Shown piece after piece: positions 54,634-64,000 of a stretch of 64,000 bases of DNA; position 1 is the stretch's first letter, and each line of letters starts with the position of its first letter. The stretch is from positions 558,001 through 622,000 of the forward strand of contig JAWRVZ010000064.1 of assembly GCA_037043235.1 (NCBI GenBank). The letters run 5' to 3'. Origin of the DNA: Rhodeus uyekii (lineage: Eukaryota > Chordata > Actinopteri > Cypriniformes > Acheilognathidae). The notes under the pieces were generated by a model. The model ran no database searches and was not told the origin of the DNA. It saw only the letters and a program-made list of their open reading frames with translations. Both the position numbers and the translations under genes were made by a program.

Positions 54634-57600
54634 AAAGGATGAAAACCTATACATTTAAAAAACATACATTTTTTTATCTAAAAAAGTTCAGATTAGACAA
54701 ACAGACAGAAAAACTGAAATAGTTATTTACAAAATATTGATCTTCTATTATAATTATGATATTGTAATAAAAATAATATGATTTAATTTAATATTCTAAT
54801 GTTTTATCCATTATATAAGGACAGATAGATCATGAAAATGCACTGCAGAGTACAATAATCCTCCTCTCTCTTGTGTCTACTCTCTCCTCCAATCTTTTCT
54901 CCTGTCATACTAGCGGCTGTGTACTGGGGTGGCAGTGGCATTAGGTCAAAGTCCCACAGCTTGTGACAATGAGGAAAAGAGGGTGAGAAACATGGGATCG
55001 GCACTTCCTGCCTAACTAGTGACTGACAGACACCACTGTGCTTTGTCCTCCTCCCACTGGTGCTTAGGTCTACTGGCCCTTCTATGGCCTGGGCGTTGCT
55101 ATGATGGACAGATAGCCATTTAAACTAAGGGGGGAAGAGAAGCTAAAGCAAAGATCACAAATCCAAATCAAAAACCTGAGGGAAAAATCACCTTACATTC
55201 ATTATGAAATCAAAATAGGCAATTCTTATTTTTTATGAAGTATTGCAGTATTTATTATTAATTATTTATCCTTGCACATCAACATAAATTCCCCTCCATC
55301 TCGCAATTAAATGTTTACTGGCATGAGGGCAGGATAACCTGTCACTCACATGGGTTCAATCAATTCCCAATGGACAAAATCAAGTTCCATCATTTTCAAA
55401 CCAGTCTAAGGAGGTTAGATGTCATGGATGTTTAGCTAATCAACTAGCGGTTCTTCTCCCCTGTACAGTTGACAAATGACCAAAACTGCATAGGAAAAGA
55501 AAATGTACCATATTAACAATACAATACTACAAGTGAAGCACAAAATTGAGTCAAGTTTTAGCATTAAACAATGGCTGCAGGGCAAGTTTGGGGAGGAAGT
55601 GTTAGTTATGTAAGAAAGCATGTTCAAAGAGTACACAGAATGAGTGTGAATCCTGGCGGATACTGATATGGACACAATATATGCTTTGTAAATCCTTCAA
55701 TACTTCCAATGCGATTGTGTTTCTGAACGCATTGAAAACAATATTCTTCCAATCAACAAGATGATGCTGTCAAGTTCTTCTGCCTCCTAATAATCCTCCA
55801 TGTCTATAGGACAAGTGTTACACCCCACATTTAAAGACAACAAATATGTTCAGAGCCCAAGTGTTCTATATTGGCAAGGATTCGTAATACACATTATTAA
55901 TTTTTTATTGCAAACACAGTTTTTGCCTAAGGCAAGCTGTCATTGGCCAGTATTTTGCTGTAGAGTGATCTTAGCATTAAGACTTCATTACAGAGTCAAC
56001 TCTACTAATTACTCAGCAAGATAAGAAAATTTGACCCAGCCTCCCCAGCAATCTCTCTTTTTTTTTTGGAATATGCGTTTTTATTACTGTAGTCCTCCTT
56101 CCACAGAGATTGGCATCAATGAAAATGAGAGAGAGAGAATGCAGCACAGTATATTCCCGGTTTGTATGCAATGCCTGTGGTCCGCTCTAACTGTTGTACA
56201 CTTCTCCCCCTTATCGGCCATCTGTACTCTAGAGGAAAGCTGGACAGGACCCCACAGGCCGTCCATACTGCTGCCTGCCAGTAAAATACATTTGAGCACC
56301 TATCAGATCTGTAAATTGAGTGCGATAGCCAACTCATTTTGTTTTCTTTCTTGAAATATTATTACCCATAGGTAAATCTCTGACATGTATTTATGTTTAA
56401 AACAAGAACACTTTGTGTGCACCTTTGAGTGACAAATATGTGAGCACTGCCATTTTCCTATCATTGGATGATTGAGAAATATTAGAAGTGTTTAGTAGAA
56501 ATATGTAAACGTTCTTAAATCAAGATATATATACTGGAGATGCTCAATGACTTAAGATATGAAGTCTTGTTTTATGACTAAAAAACTGTAAAAAAAATAA
56601 AGTGAGGTTATTCTAAACCAAAATGAAATATCTACCAATTAAAAATAATTCAAATTCAAAGGAGGAAAAAGTTTATTTTTACTACCCCATTGGCATATAT
56701 CTTTCTTGGTTTCAGTATTAAGTCGCTTTTCTTTCAGAAAACAGAAGTATTTAATTTAATTTTGCTTCTCAAATAAATGTATCTTGATTTAGAAATGTTA
56801 GATTTTTTACTGGAAAACCATACAAAAATACTGAATAAGGAAATGTTTTTTTGCACTGTGCCTGTTGAAAATTGAATGTGTGTGATTGTGGATGCCAAAT
56901 GCACTGTGTGCACATGTGTGTGTTCCACATTCCTCTTAAGAATCTGTTGGACTTCTAGCTGTATCCTGTGAGAGGCTCTAATGACGGTAGTTTGTAATTG
57001 TGCTCAGTGGAGTGGGGAGAACTGTTCAGCGATAAACTGTCTGTCCCTGGTTAAGTAAACTCAACGGGTCAGGGGGGAATTGTTTTAGAGATGACCCTTT
57101 CTATTCTGTCTGACCAGAAAATGCCATTAAAGACTGAAATAGTTCTGCACGTCTGCCTATGTGCTCATGTTAATATATGTCTCAGTATGCATTCGTGTAG
57201 TTATGTGGCTCATGTCCCATACAGTATTTTTACAACCTCAGTAGAACCAAATTTTAAAGTGATTTATGCTGATCTTTAGACCTCGAGGTCCGCATTTAGC
57301 AATATAATTGAGATTTAATAGGATTTGTCAAATTCATGACATTTGTATACATTTACTGCAATTAATGAGGGAAAATAAACTGTTTAACATTACAATCTAT
57401 TATTATTTCTTTTTATATTCACAATAATAATGTCAAATCCCGCTTGACCCTCTGTTTTTGTGTTTTTACCCTGTTTTTATATGTTGCAAATGGGATTTAA
57501 ATTGTTTAGCACCAGGCACAAATATTCATGTTTTAAAGTAGTGGCAGCCCATGCATTTTATGTCTGAGGCTTTAATGTGATTCATTTAATTAAAAAGCAC

Positions 57601-58620
57601 TATTCACATTAGAACATCACATTGCAGGCAACTTATAGTAACAAAACTGATATTACGAAGACAAAAAGGCTGACGAGACTGAAAGCTAAAGCTAAGCTTG
57701 TTGAATCTTCAGTAAATTCGACAAATTAGAAAATATAACAAAAAGCACTTACAAATAATTTAAGTGAAACAATGCAGCTTTTTAAAACATTTTCCAAAAG
57801 CATGATCATGCAAAGTATCTCTCACACAGTTCACTCTTAAATTACGTTCATCACTTAGTTATGTGTTTGTAATTGTACTTAATCCTTAACGGAATAATTT
57901 AATAATAAATTCGAGCAAGATGCAGAAGTCATCAGAATCAGGAGTACAAATACAAGCAAATGCATAAAGTGTGTTATCTCTCAGAGATTTATATCCGAAT
58001 ACTTAATGAATAAATCAAGTTGCCAAAGTGTCAAGAGTTAACCTCTAATTAAGTTAAATAAATGTTAAAATTTAAACAGAAATTTATATATCATAACTGG
58101 AAAGATTTTAGCATTTAGCTGCTGTTCTGAAAAGATACAAAACAATGTTACCACTGTCAGACAGCCTTTATAGAAATTCTGCATTTTATGAATTGGTCTA
58201 ATCCAAGCAGCACTATAAATATAATTCCATTAATCATATGACCGCTTTGCTCCAGAAACCATCCACAGGATGCAGTCATTTGAAAAGCAAACTTTAATGG
58301 AAAAACAATTATGAACAATTCAAAGTCATTCAAAGAGAGTGTCTGACAAGTATAAAAAGGCACAGTTTTGTTTTCGTCTCTTTATTCCTTCTGGTAAGAG
58401 TTACATCCAATGGGAAACAAACCAACAATGGTTAACTGTCACCCACTTTTAAAAGCTGAAAACTGTTTAATTCAAGAAATGTGTTAATAATAGCTCAATA
58501 ATTGATAGTAAGCAGATAAATAGAAAGCTAGATGGATCACTAGAATGCTAGAGAGTTAAAATGATAGATCACTATCTATAGATAGAACGCTAGATGACTA
58601 GAGCGATCGATCAAAAGAGA
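54634..58620. other. Intergenic DNA, no feature recognised
   Basis: AT-rich. No exon, transposon ends or structural RNA identified. Confidence 0.45.
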
Positions 58621-58623
58621 TTC

Positions 58624-58660
58624 TTAGATAGATAGATAGATAGATAGAAAGATAGATAGA
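58624..58660. repeat. Short (GATA)n microsatellite
   Basis: TAGATAGATAGA run, next to degenerate GATA-like DNA from 58500. Confidence 0.85.
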
Positions 58661-58941
58661 GAGCTATAAAGCTGTGTCGGAAGAACGACAGACAGACAGA
58701 TAGACTGAAATTAAAGTGCTATAATGTACATGTGACTGCGATTTGTATTAGTTTTTTTATATATAAAAAAGGCCAGTTCTTGCCTAAATGACATATTATG
58801 TGTCAAACAATTTTGTTATGTTTCAAGTGTTCCTTTCTGTTTCATTTCAAGGTTTATACTCTCTTGCACTGATCAGTCACCTATTTGACCCTCTCTTATT
58901 GGTGTCATGGCTGGCAGAAAACCTTATAAATTATTTAAGTT

Positions 58942-58942
<1 letters not shown>

Positions 58943-58974
<32 letters not shown>
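58943..58974. repeat. (GT)n microsatellite
   Basis: Uninterrupted TG run. Confidence 0.97.
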
Positions 58975-58975
<1 letters not shown>

Positions 58976-59366
58976 ACACATAAGGGGAAAGTAGGCCTAT
59001 GTGAGAGATCTTAAACAGACCTCCCTCATTAGAAATGCGTAAAATTGATTAACGCTGCACATCAAGAAGCACCCTGGAAAGAAAGGGCCATATGGTCAAA
59101 TGACTTACTGACACCAATAACACCACCAGCAGCCCCACAGTAAATCTCTACAAACTAATCAGACCAGCAATCCTACGTAACAAAGATTTCAGTTTAAAAG
59201 CTGAAAATAATTCCACATGCCGTTAAGACTAAGTAGAACGAAACTGGATATTGGATTAACTCGTTAATTTAAATGTATTTTTCTTTAAAATGGGATGTGT
59301 TCAACTCCGAGCTCAGATATCTACAAACAGGAATTAAACTAACTTGGAATGAGTATTGATTTTGCG

Positions 59367-59470
<104 letters not shown>

Positions 59471-59815
59471 GTCTGAGGTTACTTTTTAATTGTTAAAATT
59501 TGTACTAGCGAAGGTTTATCCTGCTGTAATCGGAGTTTAACGATCCCAATCAATAGCATTTCTTCAACATATCATTGGCCAGATCACACAAACTTCCTGT
59601 CCTGCTGTTTTCAAGTTATTGTATCCTCAAGGCTCTTCATGCTAATGTCTACTGTGTGTATGCAGAGAGAGAAAGAGGTTAAAGAGAGAGGTGAGGGGTC
59701 ACAGGAAGCCCCAGAGTGCTTCATTAAGAGGGGTCATTGTGGGTTAAACTCAGTGCACCTGTGAAGAGTGAACCCAGGGGAGAGAGCGCTCAGAGAAGAG
59801 ACACACACACACATA

Positions 59816-60000
59816 CATGGTTTCGCTATCTTTGCGGGGACTATATATAGATGTAATGATTTTTATACTGTACAATCTGTGTCTTCTATATCCCAACAAT
59901 AATCCTACCCCTAAACCTACCCATCACAGAAAACTTTTTGCAGTTTTACATTTTCAAAAAAAAATTGGTCCCCACAATGTAGGTGATTTCAGGTTTTACT
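59816..60000 (+). repeat. Dispersed ACAAACTGTATATTC repeat, copy 3
   Basis: Contains GCGGGGACT, ATGATTTTTATACTGTACAA, CCCATCACAGAAAACTTT and GGTCCCCACAATGT. It is the best preserved end-to-end copy of the three and lies in upstream intergenic DNA. Confidence 0.65.
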
Positions 60001-60343
60001 ATGTTAACATGTTCAATGCATGCATAAACTATGTGAACACACTATGCTCATTTCCATATCAAAGAGTCAGAATGAGGAAAAGGTATAAATACTTGAAAGC
60101 ATAAATTTTGTATTCTGCAAAGGTTTCAATTCGTATCAAAAAGGTTTTACAGTCTTTTAAAGAATGTTTTCCACTGTTCCACAAACAACTGTCAATCTCA
60201 AATTCTCTATAAAATTAACTGAAATGATACCACATAAAGTGCTTCTTTTAGATTAACATTTCAGGAAAAGTAAACTCTTAATCTGCTTCATAAATTGCAT
60301 AAATTAAATTAGAGGGCTTGATAAGGTTTTATGGATTATAGTT

Positions 60344-60374
<31 letters not shown>

Positions 60375-61189
60375 CTAAGGCTAAAAATTATAGTTTATCA
60401 TTTTTTACAGTGTAAGATGTCACAAAGTAGAACTGAAAACCCCTTATTTTTAAGGATAACCCATGGGGATCAAAAGTCTGAGACCACTATTGAAAATAAT
60501 ATTTTAAGTGTTAAAACACAAATATGAAACACAAATCAAACATCAAAACACAAATATGAAATGTGAATACATGTTAAAAAGCATCTTATGCCTCAAATTC
60601 AATTATTTGATTGGCAACATAGAAACAGTGCAGAATCTTAAATATTTATTTTTCTTAGATCATAATTTCATTTTGTTTGTTTTTTATCCTAAAACTTTAT
60701 ATACCATGAAGATTTTTTAATTCTAAATTTTCAGTTTGGTCTTCACTGTACATTAACTTCACCGAACCAACTAAACAGAATTTCATGAAAACCATAAGGG
60801 CAGGTCATGACACCCAGTGACCCAGACTGACATTAATATATACTAATTCCTTAAGAGAGCCTCTTTGTAAAATGACCCCTCGTTGTCGTGGGTTACCCTA
60901 GAGCATCCACCACTTACCCTTCAGGCAAGATCTGACAGGTCAACAGTCTAATTGGTCAATATTTCTTCCGTGCTGCATTAAAACCAGCATCAGCTGCCGG
61001 AGGAGTACAGAGACCACTGTCATCCTCGCTTTGTCACAGCTGCATGAACCTTAACTAGAACACATTCTCAAAGGACCACCATCATAAAGGACCACCATTT
61101 TTATTTTAAGAAGAAATATTTGAAAAAAAGCAGTAAATTATTACATAACTACATATTAATATCGAATACATACATACTACATTCTGTCA
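60001..61189. other. Intergenic DNA with one TA microsatellite
   Basis: Contains a TA run at 60345-60372. Otherwise AT-rich with no feature recognised. Confidence 0.45.
60345..60372. repeat. (TA)n microsatellite
   Basis: Uninterrupted TA run. Confidence 0.95.
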
Positions 61190-61330
61190 TTTACATGTAT
61201 GCATTTGGCAGACGCTTTTATCCAAAGCGACTTACATTTCATTCAAGGAACACATTGACATTTGGATAAGTTCTTGCTTTCCCTGGGAATCGAACCCATG
61301 ACCTTGGCATTGCAAGCACTAGACTGTTCA
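61190..61330 (-). mobile_element. HE1-type SINE, copy 3 (5' truncated)
   Basis: Minus-strand copy with the best preserved B box (GGTCATGGGTTCGATTCCCA) and tail (TTGGATAAAAGCGTCTGCCA). The tRNA-like 5' head is lost. Confidence 0.82.
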
Positions 61331-62339
61331 TGGTTACATATAGTTCATTCAAATAAACGGCTTATCTGTGTGTCTCTGACAGACTCTGTCTCTGTCTCTG
61401 ACAGAAGAAAATAAAAATGGGTTTGGAATATAATTTTGGTTGAACAATTCATTTAAAATCCGTCTGCATGTTTTATTGCTTAAGCCTGTTTTTATGATTT
61501 TGTGTTTGCAATTTAGGAATGTTGTAATATTTTCTAGCAGTCGTCCAGATTAGGCCTGTCCACATCCTCTCAGAACATTATATCTGGCAAAAGTCCTCTC
61601 CCCAAGCAGTCCGTCACTACAGGGTTCAGAGCGAACAGCTCAGACTGCATGACCTAACGTCTGCACTCCTGTTTTCAATGGCCATCAAGCATACTTCACT
61701 CTACCACAGGGAAAACCTTACATATATTCATACATCTTCCTCATGGGAAAGTCTTCTGTCTATAACTCCCAGCAGACATCAGAAAGAAACCTACTGTCCC
61801 TGCTCAACAGGACAAATGCTTCCCTTTCTGACACTGATGGGACACATCCGATATAGGCTAATTCAATTCCCCTCCGTGTCACTGGAGAGCTGCTCTACTG
61901 GTTCCATAATCAATTATAATTCTATGATCTTTCCTTTTTCATCTGATTAGCTTCCTGTGAGCATTGCAGTGGTTTCTGGAAGCCATTACAATAATTATGC
62001 ATATGCAGAGGAGTCGGGTGTGATACATCACACCTGTCCAAAGGACAATGTAATATTAAAGTTTTATTCAACTTCGTCTCTTGAGACCCAAATGTGCTTT
62101 TAGAGAGAGAGACCTGGCCAAAAATTACAGCTTAAAACGATATAAACACTGGAAGCAATTAAGAACAAATATGAAATAAATAAATGTGTTAAAGAGAAAA
62201 CTTGGCAGCAAAGGTAGTTAGCATTAGCCTGTTAGCCCCTGCTGGTGGATGCTGTAACTACAAAAATCATTCTCCATTGACTGCCATTAAAAAGTATCAT
62301 TTTGTGCCAGAAACAAGTATATTTAGTGCTTCTGAAAGA
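61331..62339. other. Intergenic DNA, no feature recognised
   Basis: A 90-codon plus-strand frame at 61678-61950 has no known domain. No repeat family recognised. Confidence 0.4.
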
Positions 62340-62379
62340 AATATCTCATGCTCCCCAAGGCTGCAGTTGCTTAAAATGT

Positions 62380-62540
62380 TTTTAAAATGAATTTAATGAA
62401 TGAATTTTCAGCAGCCATTACTCCAGTGTCACATGATCCTTGAGAAATCATTCTAACATGTTTGTAAATTTCTAATATGAGCTGGAGTTCAAGAAACATT
62501 TCTTATTATTATCAATTGCTTCATTTTATATAAATCATTA
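62380..62540. repeat. Dispersed GTCACATGATCCTT repeat
   Basis: Carries GCCATTACTCCAGTGTCACA, TGATCCTTGAGAAATCATTC and AAGAAACATTTCTTATTATT, a set of words I recall as highly repeated in zebrafish and other fish genomes. Confidence 0.6.
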
Positions 62541-62587
62541 TACATTTTTATTAGGATTCTTAATGCATCATTCCTGAATAAACCTAT

Positions 62588-62905
62588 TGTCATAGTTTGG
62601 GTTTGTTTTGATTCAGGTTTTCCCCATGTGCTTTTTTGTTTTCATCCTAGTCACCTGTGTCCTGTAATCATCTCATTAGCTCTGTCGGCTGTGTCTCATC
62701 TCTTTGATTAGTTCCCTGTGTATTTAAGCCATGTGTTTAGTCCTGTCTAGCCATCTGTTGATACCACATTACACCCTAGTTGTGCAGGTCTCAGTATTGT
62801 AATTCTAGAAACCTAAGTGCCTTTTTGTTTGTTCAACTTTGTTTTCAATAAAGATGGCTGCGTAGATCCTGTTTGGCCTTTGCCTTCAACCAGCGCGATG
62901 TGACA
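62588..62905 (+). mobile_element. Solo LTR with near-perfect target duplication
   Basis: 318 bp from TGTCATAG to TGTGACA with TG...CA edges. GTATTTAAGCC is the promoter-like part and TCAATAAAGATGG the poly(A)-type signal. Flanks CCTAT and CTTAT differ at one base. Confidence 0.75.
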
Positions 62906-64000
62906 CTTATTATATACACTTACTTTCTACGCCTTAAATAGAAACCCAAACTCACTCTCAATTTCTGGGCTAAATTATCAATTGCATTTTCTGAAAATGT
63001 AAAGGTTGAAACAAATTCAATTTCAGTATTTTTGAATCCCACATTTTTTGGCAGCACAATCATTATGCATATTAATCAAAAACACTTTCCTGGCTCTATC
63101 AATATGCAATATTAATATGCTATCATAGTCTGTTAAAAAATCTTTTTTAAATGCAGAACATATTATGAGGAAGAATGTTACAACAGGGCATTTGGTTTAT
63201 CCAGATATATTGTTTGGACAAAATAAATTTGTCTAAAAGCGTTTTGAAGAGCTGGCAAAATAATGTTTGATAATTTCTGTTAAGTGCACTATCACTGTAA
63301 TTTGCTGCGTCCTCCACAACCTATCCATCTAAAATGACTGCAAGACTAAACTCATGTATTTTACAAGTCCACAACATATAGTTGGCAAATTAGCCAAGTG
63401 TTTCTCTTATTTCTGTACTGCCCTTGCTTTTCATCAATGAAACGCGCTCATGGAGACCGAACAGTCCTGCACATGTTGTCAATAAATTTTCAATTTTCAA
63501 TATAAGGAACACACCTCCGGTTTTCTCTTACGCACATATCCATATTGGAACAATCTTGTAAAGCAAGACCAATAAAGTAAATGAAAGCATGTGTACATTC
63601 ACCTACAGCATCACCAGACATCTGTGATACTGTTTAACCTGAGACCTTTGTTTAAAACCCTGTCTCAAAGAGGAGACAAAAAACAACTGCCAACCACTCA
63701 GAGTGAAACATGTGGAGAGAGAGAGAGAGAAAGAATGGTAGCCTTGGCTTTTGAAGTGTTGATGCAGTTGTTACAGCTCTGGTGGTCTTAGACTGACTGA
63801 CTGGATTTTTAGACAGAAACGCACCTTTGAGAGTACAGGAAGTGACTGAAGACTTTCCACTGAGGGTTCAGGCGTCTTCCATTCCCTCTCTTCTACTTCG
63901 TGTTGTCCAGGTGGCAACTTTTCAGTCACACTCTAAATGTGATGGCTAGCAAAAACCAAACCAAATAAACAAGATTAGGGCAAAGAAATGTAGAAGTCCA
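62906..64000. other. Intergenic DNA at right edge, no feature recognised
   Basis: AT-rich with a short GA run near 63714-63731. No gene recognised. Confidence 0.45.

Overview
This window is AT-rich vertebrate nuclear DNA, most likely from a teleost of the carp/zebrafish group (Cyprinidae). The evidence is one spliced semaphorin gene, three tRNA-derived SINE copies of the zebrafish HE1 type, DIRS-like and LTR retroelement remnants, Tc1, pogo-like and hAT DNA transposons, and many dinucleotide and tetranucleotide microsatellites. There are no bacterial-style genes; the long open frames are mostly chance or transposon frames.

The only cellular gene recognised is sema3d (semaphorin-3D, a secreted axon-guidance ligand). 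It lies on the minus strand and fills the left 60% of the window. I traced 16 consecutive coding exons (C1 to C16) from the start codon at 30655 down to 2311. Their phases join without a break into 645 codons: signal peptide, sema domain, PSI domain, furin-type basic site and the first half of the Ig domain. The last coding exon (rest of the Ig domain and the basic tail) is not found and should lie left of position 1. An inferred 5' UTR exon (about 38278-38565) with a TATA-like and CCAAT-box promoter lies 7.6 kb upstream. Intron C4/C5 appears to use a GC donor.

The introns are full of transposons. They include a CpG-rich inverted-repeat element (two copies, 998-1593 and 13396-13910), a Tc1 fragment (2984-3689), a 695-bp MITE (6014-6708), a pogo-like fragment abutting a 1.4-kb Tc1 pseudo-transposon (10200-12016), a DIRS-like retroelement remnant (15985-17265), a solo LTR 12 bp from the splice donor of exon C2 (20376-21118), further LTRs, and a complete two-LTR non-autonomous element with a 5-bp target duplication (23963-25926).

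The right part (38.7-64 kb) is upstream intergenic DNA with no recognised gene. It holds solo LTRs, a hAT element (42678-43094), a 949-bp pogo-like element (49057-50005), SINEs and microsatellites. Its most unusual block is a 4.2-kb GC- and CpG-rich element at 43343-47552. It has about 155-bp inverted terminal repeats, DIRS gag-like fragments, internal direct repeats and two tRNA-Glu-like sequences. It is the best candidate for something not well described.
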